A stretch of 64,000 nucleotides of DNA from CATQHW01 sp965243545 (GTDB lineage Bacteria; Spirochaetota; Spirochaetia; SZUA-6; Bin103). Shown here piece after piece: positions 41,076 to 49,833 of the stretch. The position numbers and the translations under genes were made by a program. Position 1 is the first letter of the stretch. The number at the start of each line of letters is the position of its first letter. The notes beneath the pieces were generated by a model. The model saw only the letters and a program-made list of their open reading frames with translations, did not search any database and was not told where the DNA came from. The DNA is taken from positions 1,736,001 to 1,800,000 of the forward strand of contig OZ251573.1 of NCBI GenBank assembly GCA_965243545.1, in the 5' to 3' direction.

Positions 41076-41194
41076 TCCCGTGACCGCCAACGTCAAGCCT
41101 TTTATCCGCTGATCAAGTACGACGACGGCGGCGAACAAGTATAACAGGTAGAACCGAACGCCGGTGGCGTCAGCGGTATCACGGCGGCGGCGGA

Positions 41195-42504
41195 TCAGCG
41201 TAGCGGCGGAGGGGGCGGGGGTTGGTCGACCGCCAGGTGGGCACCGCGGCGTTCGACCTCGCGCCGCACCTCCGGGGGGTCGAGGCCGGCAACGTCGGCG
41301 CCGCGCGCGGCGGCCAGGGCGGCGGCGATGCCGGCCGCCTGACCCATCATGGCGCAGGTCGTGGTGACGCGCGCGGAGGAGAGCGCCAGCTGCTCGGCCG
41401 ACATGCAACGGCCGGCCATCAGCAGGTTGCGGCCGTCGCGCGCTACCAGACAGCGGAACGGTATCTGGTAGGGCGGCACGTACAGCTCCTCCTTGGGGAG
41501 GATGTAGGTGCGCTTGTCGTCGTCCGGCTTGTGGCCGTCGAGATAGAACACGCCGCGCGCCACCGCGTCGTCGAACTCGCGCCCGGCGCGCAGGTCGTCG
41601 ACGCGCAACCGGTAGCGGCCGGCGATCCGGTACCCCTCGCGGATGCCGATGATCGGCGAGCAGTGGTCGAAGCGCCAGTCCTTGCCCTCCACCGCCTGGA
41701 AGTAGGAGAGCACCTCCAGCATCCGGCGGCGCGCCGCGATCTCCGCCGCGGTCATGCTTTCGGTGTCTGTGGAGTCGAACATCGGCACCTTGATCTTGAT
41801 GGCCCGGCCGCGCGGGCCGTTGGGCCAGTTGGGGCTGGTCATCGGCAGGTCCCGCCGCTTGCGGATCGGCGTGAACCAGCCGCCGGGAAGCTGGTCGGCG
41901 ACCGGTTCGCCCATCTCCCGCACGAAGAACATCAGGCTCATCGGCAGCTGCAGATGGTCTTCGGCGCGTCCCTTCTCGACCGCGTAGCCGGCGGCCTTGG
42001 CGACCAGCCCATCGCCGGTGCAGTCGATGAAGTGATGCGCGCGTAGCGCCTCCGGCCCCGACGGGCCGGCCACGACCGCCTCCGCCAGCCGGCCGCCGCG
42101 CTCGATCACGTCGACGAAACGGGTGTGGAGGAGCAGTTTGACCCCGCGCGCCAGCAGCACCTCCTGCAGGATGACGCCAGGATTTCGTGGTCCAGAACCC
42201 GCGACTGGCTGCCCCCGTAGCAGAACGGCCGATACGGCGCGATGGCGTCGAACCGCTCCAGGTGGCCGAGTATTTCGTCGAACACCTCGCCCTGACCGGC
42301 GGTCTCGCCGCAGAAGTTGGCTACGCCGCCGACCGTCATGTTGCCGCCGGTCACGCCGAAGCGCTCCACCAGCACCACCGAGGCGCCGCTCCGGGCGGCG
42401 GCAGCGGCGGCGCTCACCCCGGCGATGCCGCCGCCGATGACCGCCACGTCCGCCTGGTAGCGGACCGGAACGCTGCGGTTCCACTGCACCCGCTCGCCGT
42501 TCAC
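41195..42504 (-). pseudogene. FAD-dependent oxidoreductase, frameshifted
   Basis: The reading frame starts at a GTG (42504) overlapping the sulfatase stop. It encodes ADVAVIGGGIAGVSAAAAAARSG (FAD-binding GxGxxG), LVERFGVTGGNMTVGGVANFCGET and SRVLDHEI. At about 42178-42182 it must shift by one base to continue as GVILQEVLLARGVKLLLHT, the expected next strand. After that it is normal to the end: FIDCTGDGLVAKAAG, LMAGRCMSAEQLALSS, MGQAAGIAAALA. Adding one base in a run of Gs restores a 436-residue protein of the FAD_oxidored (PF12831-like) family, similar to the first half of the gene two positions upstream. This is either a recent mutation or an assembly error. Confidence 0.75.
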
Positions 42505-44024
42505 GGCCACACCCCGGCAGGATACCGGGCATCCGGCGCTCCATCGCCGCCCGGCGCACCGACACCGGCGGGCGCCAAGTTGACGGTTTCCGCCGGATCG
42601 GTCCGGTGATCGTACAGCTCCTCGGCCCGCACCCGGCCGGCCGCGTCGAGCCAGCGGGTGCGCCGGTGGCTGACGGTGCGCGTGGACCACGCCATCAGCT
42701 CGCCGCGGACCGCCTGCGCGTAGACCGCCGGCCGGCCCGGCGCCTGCGGGTCGTCGAGCAGCGGCGTCAAGCTGGTCCCTGCCGCCCACGGCGGCGTGGG
42801 CGCGCCGGCGAGCTCCAGCAGCGTCGGCAACAGGTCGACGTGCTCGGTCAGACCGGCCACCCGCGCGCCCGCCCCCCGCGCGCCGGCAGGGCCGTTCGGC
42901 GTGCGCAGCAGCAGCGGCACGCGCAGGTCCGGCTCCCACGGCATCGCCTTGCCCCAGTGGAGGTGCTCGCCGAGCGCGAACCCGTGGTCGGTGGTGAAGA
43001 CCACCACCGTGTCGGCGGCCAGACCGGTCCGATCCAGGGCGGCCAGGATGCGGCCGATCTGGGCGTCGAGGTAGCTGACCGCGGCGTAGTGGCCGCGGCG
43101 CAGCGTTTCGGCCTGCCGCGCGGTGGGCTGCCATGCGGCGCGGGCGCCGGGCACGTGGTCGGTCTGAGCGTAGTACTGGAACGGCTCGTTGCCGGCCGCG
43201 GCCAGATCGGCCGCCAGCGGCGCGGGGCGCGGCGTGTCGTAGCCGGCTTCGGCGCCGAAGCCGGTGGCGTCGTGCAGCCGCCAGTAGCGGTCCGGCGTCA
43301 GCCACGGCAGGTGGGTGTTGCAGAACCCGACGCCCAGGAACAGCGGCGCGGGGTCGCGGGCCTTTGCGTGGGCGTCCAACACGCGCACCGCTTCGGCGGC
43401 GGTCGCCCCGGCGTCGTAGTCGTCGTCGGCCGCCGCCGCGCGCTCGACCGGGCCGCCGCGCCAACGCTTGAACTGCGTGGCGGCGTCCGGCTCGGCGGCT
43501 ACCAGGGCGCGGAAGCGTTCCTCCATCAGGCTGCGGTTGGCGGCCGAGCGGTAGCGCCGCGCCCGGTCGCGGCAGTCGAAGTCGTCCGGGCACCACGGCG
43601 GCGCCGTTCCGGTCTCCGCGTACCAGGGAGGCTCGCTCCAACTCGGCGGATCGGACTCGTATTCGTGGAGCACCTTGTGCAGGCTCAGGGTGCGGTAGCC
43701 GGCGGAGCGCAGCAGCTCCGGGAGGGTCCGTATCCGGGGGAGCCGGCGCCGCAGGCCGGCGTAGAAGCGCGGGTCGCCGACGTCCGGACCGCCGCCGATG
43801 GGGTAGCGCCGCACGGTCTCCGGCCGGCAGCCGGTCATCAGGCAGGTGCGCGCCGGCGCGCACAAGGGGTACTGGCAGAAGGCGTTTTGGAACAGGACGC
43901 CGCCGGCGGCGAGCGCGTCGAGGTGGGGAGTGACGGCGCGGCGGTCTCCGTAGCAGCCGAAGCGCAACGATACGTCGTGCGCGATCAGGAACAGAATGTT
44001 GGGGCGAGCCGCCCGGCCGGTCAC
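42501..44024 (-). CDS. Type I sulfatase (iduronate-2-sulfatase/choline-sulfatase-like)
   Basis: 507 residues. The sulfatase signature is LCAPARTCLMTG with the C-x-P-x-R motif at residues 55-59; C55 would be oxidised to formylglycine by a maturase encoded elsewhere. GVGFCNTHLPWLTP and VFTTDHGFALGEH are typical of the iduronate-2-sulfatase branch. The usual Asp-Asp after the first strand (NILFLIADD) is His-Asp here (LFLIAHDVS). No signal peptide is visible, so it should act in the cytoplasm. The GTG start overlaps the stop of the upstream oxidoreductase, and the stop overlaps the start of the next. It likely desulfates an imported sugar. Confidence 0.88.
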   Translation of the reverse strand: MTGRAARPNILFLIAHDVSLRFGCYGDRRAVTPHLDALAAGGVLFQNAFCQYPLCAPARTCLMTGCRPETVRRYPIGGGPDVGDPRFYAGLRRRLPRIRTLPELLRSAGYRTLSLHKVLHEYESDPPSWSEPPWYAETGTAPPWCPDDFDCRDRARRYRSAANRSLMEERFRALVAAEPDAATQFKRWRGGPVERAAAADDDYDAGATAAEAVRVLDAHAKARDPAPLFLGVGFCNTHLPWLTPDRYWRLHDATGFGAEAGYDTPRPAPLAADLAAAGNEPFQYYAQTDHVPGARAAWQPTARQAETLRRGHYAAVSYLDAQIGRILAALDRTGLAADTVVVFTTDHGFALGEHLHWGKAMPWEPDLRVPLLLRTPNGPAGARGAGARVAGLTEHVDLLPTLLELAGAPTPPWAAGTSLTPLLDDPQAPGRPAVYAQAVRGELMAWSTRTVSHRRTRWLDAAGRVRAEELYDHRTDPAETVNLAPAGVGAPGGDGAPDARYPAGVWP

Positions 44025-46246
44025 CGGACCGCCGCCGGCTGCGGTTCCTTGAGGGCGTCGATCAGGGCGGCGTCGTCGTGATGCCAGGCGGCTTGCGCAC
44101 CTGTGCCCGCACCTGCGCGCGCAGGTGCGCCGAGGACGGCGTCGAGCGGCGCGCGCACGCACCGGATCGCGTCCCCGTCGGCGCAGGCCAGCAGCACGCC
44201 GTCGGCGGTCGCCGTCAGAGCGCACGGACCGCCGCCCGGGACCGCGGTCACCGTCTGCCGCCAATCGCCCCGTTCGCCGGCCACGCCGAGCACTACGCCC
44301 CCGCCGGCCGTCCACGCCGCCGCGTACCGGCGCGCCGTTCCCAAGGTTGCCCGGTCGTCCGGCGTCAACGTCAGGGCCACGACCGGCGCGCCGGCCACCG
44401 GCGGCGTCCGAACCGGGCGGGCGTCGTCAGGGGCGCCGTTCCGGCGGGCGCCATTGCCAGCGGCCTCCGCTCCGACTGTCTCGGCGCCGGCAGCTACGGC
44501 GCTGGCGGCCCGCTCGGCGGTAGCGGACAGCATGCGCCAGCTGACGCCGCCGTCGGCCGACGTCCACGCGCCGCCGCCGGCGCGCAACGCCACCTCCGGC
44601 GGGTCGTCGCGCTCCGCGATCTCGTCCGCCATGGCCGGCGCCTGCTCCAAGCCTTCGGTCCGGGTGCGCCCGCCGTCCTCGACGGCAAACGCGACCTCCG
44701 CGCCGCCCGCGCCCTCCAACGCGGCGGCCACCGTGCGCGCCGCCTCCCAACGCTCCTGATAGCGGCGCAGCACGCTCAACGACCCGCCGGCAGCGCAGGC
44801 GATCAGCACCTCGCCGGTGGCCAGCTCCGTGATCGCCACACCCGTGACCGGCCCCGGCGTCTCGCCCGCGCGCTCGTCGTAGCCGCGGCGGCGGCGCAGA
44901 TAGCCGTAGTACGGCGCCAAGTCGAAGCGCACTCCGGCGCGGCGCAGCCGGGCGCGCAACTCCGGCACGGCGACCGCGTCCGCGGACCGTGCCCGCGCGC
45001 CCATGGCGGCCGCCACGCCGGCGGCGAAACCGGTCTGAGCGCAGGTCCCCATCACCCGGAACGAGCTGGTCGCCAGATGGTCGCCGCCCAGGCAGCGGCC
45101 CGGCGCCAGCAGGTTGGCGGCCCCGCGCGGGCGCATGGAGCGGAGCGGGATGTGGTGCGGCGGGCACTGCACCGTGACGCCGGTGCCGGCGCGCTGCGCC
45201 ACCGTGGGCCAATGGTAGTCGGTGTGGTAGGAGCCGACCGCCACCGCGTCGGGAAAGCGGCGCCCGGCAAGGATGTCGTCGGCGCTCAACCGGTAGACCG
45301 CCTCTACCCGCCGGCCTTCGCGGATGCCGACGTGCGGCGCCACCCACGCCAGGCGGTGGTTGGGGTAACGCGCGCCGCGATAGCCGCGCGTCTGCAGATA
45401 GTGGACGACCCCCATCATCTGCCGCCGGCCGGCCTGCTCCGCCGCCGACAGCGACGCGCCGTCGGTGGCGTCGTGGCCGATCACCTTCATCTTTACGGTC
45501 ACGTGATGGCCGTGCGGGATGACGGTGATCATCGGCACGTCGCGGTCGTCCCGGTACTCCGGGCAACCGGGCGGCAGCACCGGCGCCACCGGAGCGCCTG
45601 CGTCCACCAGGGTGAAGTAGAGGCTCATCGGCAGCTGCAGCCGCCCGGCCGACGCATCGACCGTCGGCGGATCGCCGGGCATCAGCACCGGTCCGCCTTT
45701 GCGGTACGGCCAGCCGCCGCGCGCCACCAAGTCGGCGTCGCCGGTGGCGTCCACGGCGAATGCCGGCTCGACGCGGGTCAGGCCGCTCTTGTTGGCCAGC
45801 GTCACCGCCGCCACGCGGTCGCCGTCCCGCTCCACGCTCAGCACCTGCGTGTGCAGCAGCAGGTCGACGCCCGCCTCGGCCAGCATCTCCTGCAGCACGA
45901 ACTTGAGGCTCTCGCAATCGAAGGCGCGCCCGTCGGCGTTGGGGCGGTAGCCGGCAATGCCGCCGAACACGCCGAGCCGGCGCACCATTTCGCGCCAGCG
46001 GTCGTTCACGAACCGGGTCTCGCCGCAAAAGGTGTGGACGCCGCCGGCGGTCGCCTGACCGCCGACGAAGCCGTGCCGCTCGACCAGCAGCACGGCGGCG
46101 CCCCGCCCGGCGGCCGCATGGTCAGCGGCGCCGAGCGCGGCGTACACCCCGGCCACGCCTCCACCGGCGACCAGCACGTCGGTCTGTCGCCGTTCGTGGA
46201 GCGGCAGCGTCACGCTGCCGCCGATCGAAGCGCGCTCCGGGGTCAT
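44021..46246 (-). CDS. FAD-dependent oxidoreductase with C-terminal Asp-box-type domain
   Basis: 741 residues. Residues 1 to about 450 are an FAD_oxidored-type flavoprotein: DVLVAGGGVAGVYAALG, ERHGFVGGQATAGGVHTFCGET, LKFVLQEMLAEAGVDLLLHT, VDATGDADLVARGG, and LLAPGRCLGGDHLATSSFRVMG. Residues about 455-741 are unusual for the family. They look like a beta-propeller fragment with one Asp-box (SADGGVSW) and strand repeats such as VVLGVAGERGDWRQTVTAV. The flavin domain likely oxidises a sugar or sugar acid. It begins 14 bases after the binding-protein gene and overlaps the sulfatase start (GTGA). Confidence 0.85.
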   Translation of the reverse strand: MTPERASIGGSVTLPLHERRQTDVLVAGGGVAGVYAALGAADHAAAGRGAAVLLVERHGFVGGQATAGGVHTFCGETRFVNDRWREMVRRLGVFGGIAGYRPNADGRAFDCESLKFVLQEMLAEAGVDLLLHTQVLSVERDGDRVAAVTLANKSGLTRVEPAFAVDATGDADLVARGGWPYRKGGPVLMPGDPPTVDASAGRLQLPMSLYFTLVDAGAPVAPVLPPGCPEYRDDRDVPMITVIPHGHHVTVKMKVIGHDATDGASLSAAEQAGRRQMMGVVHYLQTRGYRGARYPNHRLAWVAPHVGIREGRRVEAVYRLSADDILAGRRFPDAVAVGSYHTDYHWPTVAQRAGTGVTVQCPPHHIPLRSMRPRGAANLLAPGRCLGGDHLATSSFRVMGTCAQTGFAAGVAAAMGARARSADAVAVPELRARLRRAGVRFDLAPYYGYLRRRRGYDERAGETPGPVTGVAITELATGEVLIACAAGGSLSVLRRYQERWEAARTVAAALEGAGGAEVAFAVEDGGRTRTEGLEQAPAMADEIAERDDPPEVALRAGGGAWTSADGGVSWRMLSATAERAASAVAAGAETVGAEAAGNGARRNGAPDDARPVRTPPVAGAPVVALTLTPDDRATLGTARRYAAAWTAGGGVVLGVAGERGDWRQTVTAVPGGGPCALTATADGVLLACADGDAIRCVRAPLDAVLGAPARAGAGTGAQAAWHHDDAALIDALKEPQPAAVR

Positions 46247-46260
46247 GAAGGAAATGCCGC

Positions 46261-47796
46261 TCAGCTCGACGCCTGGTAGCGCTGCTCGGCGGCGTTGTGA
46301 ATCTCCTCAAGCCGCATGCCGTCGGGCTCGATCCGGCGCACCAGATCGTCCCATTCGGCCAGGCTCATGTCGCCCAGGATCACCTTGTCGATCGCCGCGT
46401 GCACCAGCGTGTTGAGCTCGGCCGTCAGGTTGGTGATCTCCTCGCGCTCGGCCGCGTTGAACGGCGCGGTCACCTTGGGGTCGTCCCAGTGCCCGGTCGC
46501 CTCCATGTCCAGGTACCAGCCGATCTGGTACTCGGGCCAGTTCATCCGGTACAGACGCATGTCGATGTACGGCGAGAACGCGCTGTAGGCGCCGGTGCCG
46601 ACCTCGTTCATGAACTTGTCGATCAGGTAGGCGCCGGTGTCGCTGGTGTACTCGGCCCGCATCCGGTCGGTGAAGCGGTAGTCGTCGCCGTCCCGCACCC
46701 AGTGCACGCCCTCAATCCCGAACGCCTTCATCTCGGCGAACTCGTCGGTGTAGGCGAAGTTGAAGAAGCGCGCGACCGCGTCCTGCTGCTCGGTCTTGGC
46801 GCCCACGGCCCACATCTGGCTCCACACCTCCTCTTCGTAGAAGAGCGAGCGGCGGTTGCCGGTGGCGTTGGCCAGCACGTCGGTCGGCGCCCACCACGCG
46901 TCCGGCTCGACCGGCACGATGGCGTCGTTGGCGCGCTTGCCGTAGGTGGGGTTGTCGTAGAAGAAGAAACTCTTGCCGGAGCCGTGCTTCTCCCGCCACT
47001 GCGTGGTGGTGAGGGTGGCGAAGTCGGGGTCGAGTATGCCGTCCCGGTAGGCGTTGCGCAGGTACTGAAGCAGGTCGCGGTACCGCTCTCCGATCGGGCC
47101 GTACGCCCAGCGGCCGCCGTCCAGGTCGGGATCGTAGTAGACGTCGCCGCCGGTCCCGAAGGCGTAGGCGACGTTGCGCACCAGGCTTCTGCCGCCGCCG
47201 CGGTTGGTCCACACGTGGCTGTCGGGGTTGGCCGCCTTGATGGCGGTCAGCACCTCGTACAGCTCGTCGAAGCTCTGCGGCATCTCAAGCCCCAGATCGC
47301 TGACGACGTCGGTGCGGATCACGCTGATGATGCCGCGGTGGAACTCGAACCGCTTGGTGGTGGCGAACGCGTAGTAGACGCCGTCGATCGCCGTCTTTTG
47401 CACGCGCTCGTTCCCGTCCAGGATGCGCTTGTAGTTGGGCACGTCGTTGTCGATCATGTCGTTGAGCGGCAGGAACACGCCGGTGTCGCCGAACTCGAGC
47501 AGATCGTTGCGGTGGACGCGCAGGATGTCGGGCACGTCGTCGGTGGCGATCAGGGTCCGCTTCTTGGCTTCGTAGTCGCCGCCGGCGATGGCGGTGAGGT
47601 CGAAGCGGATGTTCAACCGCTCCTCGATGGCGTCGATCACGTCGGAGTCGACGTTGATCGGGGCGGTGCCGCGGTCGGAGAGGACCACCGTCAGGGTGGC
47701 CGGCTCCATGGCCGCGGCCTGCTCCGCTTCGGGAGCGGCGAATGCGCCGGCAGCGGCGAACAGCGCCGCTGCGCATAGGATGGTCAGTTTCTGCAT
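46261..47796 (-). CDS. Extracellular solute-binding protein, LipO-like
   Basis: 511 residues. The signal peptide (MQKLTILCAAALFAAAGAFA) has an AFA-A cleavage site and no lipobox Cys, so a soluble periplasmic protein is expected. The mature part resembles binding proteins of LplB/LplC oligosaccharide importers: DVPDILRVHRNDLLEF, YYAFATTKRFEFHRGIISVIRTDVV, MPQSFDELYEVLTAIKAANP, and MKAFGIEGVHWV with YRFTDRM near the C-terminus. AGGAGG lies 6-7 bases before the ATG, the strongest ribosome-binding site of this operon, as fits a protein needed in excess over the permeases. Confidence 0.92.
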   Translation of the reverse strand: MQKLTILCAAALFAAAGAFAAPEAEQAAAMEPATLTVVLSDRGTAPINVDSDVIDAIEERLNIRFDLTAIAGGDYEAKKRTLIATDDVPDILRVHRNDLLEFGDTGVFLPLNDMIDNDVPNYKRILDGNERVQKTAIDGVYYAFATTKRFEFHRGIISVIRTDVVSDLGLEMPQSFDELYEVLTAIKAANPDSHVWTNRGGGRSLVRNVAYAFGTGGDVYYDPDLDGGRWAYGPIGERYRDLLQYLRNAYRDGILDPDFATLTTTQWREKHGSGKSFFFYDNPTYGKRANDAIVPVEPDAWWAPTDVLANATGNRRSLFYEEEVWSQMWAVGAKTEQQDAVARFFNFAYTDEFAEMKAFGIEGVHWVRDGDDYRFTDRMRAEYTSDTGAYLIDKFMNEVGTGAYSAFSPYIDMRLYRMNWPEYQIGWYLDMEATGHWDDPKVTAPFNAAEREEITNLTAELNTLVHAAIDKVILGDMSLAEWDDLVRRIEPDGMRLEEIHNAAEQRYQASS

Positions 47797-47817
47797 GGAA
47801 ACCTCCTGTCGTGTTGT

Positions 47818-47855
47818 CCGGCCGGCATCGGCCGGGCCGGTGCGCCGCGACCGGC
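47818..47855 (-). other. Two stem-loops between the permease and binding-protein genes
   Basis: In the 93-base gap, CCGGCCG-GCAT-CGGCCGG (47818-47835, 7 bp) and GCCGGT...ACCGGC (47836-47855, 6 bp, 8-base loop) lie side by side. Intercistronic stems next to a binding-protein gene often set the protein ratio by stabilising its message. The sequence is GC-rich enough that chance pairing cannot be excluded. Confidence 0.35.
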
Positions 47856-47889
47856 GGCGCGTCGTGCGTTCGGGCCGGTCATGCCGGTC

Positions 47890-48774
47890 TCAGCCCTTCA
47901 GGCTGCCGATCATCATACCCTTCACGAAGTAGCGCTGCAGGAACGGGTAGAGCAGCAGGATCGGCACCGTGGCGACCATGATGATCGCGTACTTCACGGT
48001 GGTGTCGACGATCCGCTCGTCATCCTGGAACTCGACCTGCATGTTGCTCAGGTCGCCCTCGATCACCATGGCGCGCAGGATCAGCTGGATCGGGAACCGC
48101 TCCCGGTCGTTGAGATAGATCAGTGCGGGAAAGAAGCTGTTCCAGTGCTGGACGGCGTAGAACAGCGTCATGGTCGCCAGGATCGGCGTGGAGATCGGCA
48201 GCACGATGCGGACGAAGATCTGGATGTCGTTGGCGCCGTCCAGATACGCCGAGTCGTTCAGCTCTTCGGGGATGGTCTGGAAGAAGGTGCGCATGATGAT
48301 CATGTACCAGGCGCCGATGGCGGTCGGCAGGACCAGCGCCCAGATGGTGTCGAGCATGCCCAGGCTGCGCACCAGCAGGTACGTGGGGATCAGGCCGCCC
48401 TCGAAGAACAGGGTGGCGACCACGAAACCGGTCAGGACGCGCCGGCCGTAGAAGAAGCGCATGGCCAGCGGATAGGCGCAGCACGCGGTGAGGGTGACGT
48501 TCACCACGGTGCCAACGGCGGTGTACCAGACGGTGTTGCGGAAGGAGGTGAGCACGTAGGGCGCTTCCAGCACGGCGCGGTACGACTCCAGGTTGACGCC
48601 GACCGGCCACCAGTGCACCTCGCCCCGGATCACGGCGTAGCCGTCCGACAGCGAAACGATGGCGACGTAGTAGAAGGGATAGAGGGTAATGAACGCCAGG
48701 ACGGCCAGCAGCAGCGCGTTGCCGACGTCGAACAGGCGGTCGCCCGGGGTGGCCGCGCGGGCGATCCCTACCAC
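47890..48774 (-). CDS. Carbohydrate ABC transporter permease, LplC-like
   Basis: This 294-residue inner-membrane permease has six helices, starting LLLAVLAFITLYPFYYVAIVSLSDG. The cytoplasmic EAA loop is present in the form NDSAYLDGANDIQIFVRIVLPIS. GGLIPTYLLVRSLGMLDTIWALVLP and the C-terminus (YPFLQRYFVKGMMIGSLKG) are typical of LplC/YtcP. It pairs with the permease encoded just upstream, whose 3' end it overlaps by 7 bases. No ATPase gene is in the operon. Confidence 0.93.
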   Translation of the reverse strand: MVGIARAATPGDRLFDVGNALLLAVLAFITLYPFYYVAIVSLSDGYAVIRGEVHWWPVGVNLESYRAVLEAPYVLTSFRNTVWYTAVGTVVNVTLTACCAYPLAMRFFYGRRVLTGFVVATLFFEGGLIPTYLLVRSLGMLDTIWALVLPTAIGAWYMIIMRTFFQTIPEELNDSAYLDGANDIQIFVRIVLPISTPILATMTLFYAVQHWNSFFPALIYLNDRERFPIQLILRAMVIEGDLSNMQVEFQDDERIVDTTVKYAIIMVATVPILLLYPFLQRYFVKGMMIGSLKG

Positions 48775-49721
48775 AGGCTGTGCCCTCCCCAGGAGCGGCT
48801 GATGCGGTTGGCGGAGACCACGGTGATCACGCCGATCACGGACGTGAACAGCCCCACCGCGGTGGCGTAGGAGAAATCGGACTGGATCAGGCCGCGGCGG
48901 TAGACGAAGGTGGAGATCACGTCGGCGGTCTCATACGTGGCGCCGGTGTAGAGCAGGATGATCTTCTGATAGCCGACGTCCATGATCCGTCCCAGCGCCA
49001 GGATGAACAGGATCATCACCGTCGGCAGGATGCCCGGCCAGGTGACGTGCCGGAGCTGCCGCAGGCGTCCGGCGCCGTCGAGGGCGGCCGCCTCGTAGAG
49101 CTGCGGATCGATGTTGGTGAGGGCCGCCAGATAGATGATCGCCCACCAGCCGGCGTCCTGCCACACTTCGCTGCCTACGTAGATCGGCCGGAACCACTCC
49201 GGCCGCACCAGAAACGGGATGCGCTCCAAGCCCAGGAAGGCCAGCAAGTCGTTCACCACCCCGTCGGTGGCGACGAAGTTGACGATCATGCCGCAGATCA
49301 CCACCAGCGAGATGAAGTGCGGCAGGTAGGTGATCGACTGGATGGCCCGCTTGAACGCCGCGGCGCGCACCTCGTTGAGCATCAGCGCCAGGATGATCGG
49401 CGCCGGAAAGCCGACCGCCAGGCCGAGCGCCTGGAGCAGCACGGTGTTGCGCGCCAGCTGCCAGAAGTAGGGGTCGGTCAGGTACTGCTCGAAGTGCTTG
49501 AAGCCGACGCCGGGGGCGGTGAGCACTGCGCCGAGACCGCGGAACACCTTGATCTCCTTGAACGCGATCAGCACGCCGTACAGCGGGGCGTACTTGAACA
49601 GCACGTAGAACGCGAAGGGCGCCGCGAACAGCGCGTAGAGGTAGCGGGAGCGGTGCAGCTTGCGGCGGAGCGGCGACGGCGGCGCGCGGACGCCGCTGGC
49701 CGCACCGATGCCGATGGCCAT
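48768..49721 (-). CDS. Carbohydrate ABC transporter permease, LplB-like
   Basis: 317 residues, first gene of the minus-strand operon. The N-terminus RSRYLYALFAAPFAFYVLFKYAPLYGVLIAFKEIKVF is the LplB hallmark. The EAA loop is YEAAALDGAGRLRQLRHVTW, and the C-terminus is TVVSANRISRSWGGHSLW. It forms the channel with the LplC-like partner. A -10-like TATGCT (49736-49731) ends about 10 bases before the ATG; no good -35 is visible. The 111-base divergent gap to the next plus-strand gene should hold both promoters. Confidence 0.93.
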   Translation of the reverse strand: MAIGIGAASGVRAPPSPLRRKLHRSRYLYALFAAPFAFYVLFKYAPLYGVLIAFKEIKVFRGLGAVLTAPGVGFKHFEQYLTDPYFWQLARNTVLLQALGLAVGFPAPIILALMLNEVRAAAFKRAIQSITYLPHFISLVVICGMIVNFVATDGVVNDLLAFLGLERIPFLVRPEWFRPIYVGSEVWQDAGWWAIIYLAALTNIDPQLYEAAALDGAGRLRQLRHVTWPGILPTVMILFILALGRIMDVGYQKIILLYTGATYETADVISTFVYRRGLIQSDFSYATAVGLFTSVIGVITVVSANRISRSWGGHSLW

Positions 49722-49833
49722 GCGCGCCGGAGCATAGCACGCGGCGCGGAGGGGCCGGTGCGGTTGCGCGCGCCGCAGGCGCCGCGCTATGGTCCCGGGA
49801 ACCGTGGCGCGCGCGGATCATGGAGGAGTGAGG

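Noticed and set aside
35580..41194. Integrated element at tRNA-Lys
   Set aside because: No integrase gene and no second copy of the tRNA 3' end were found, so only a weak suspicion remains.
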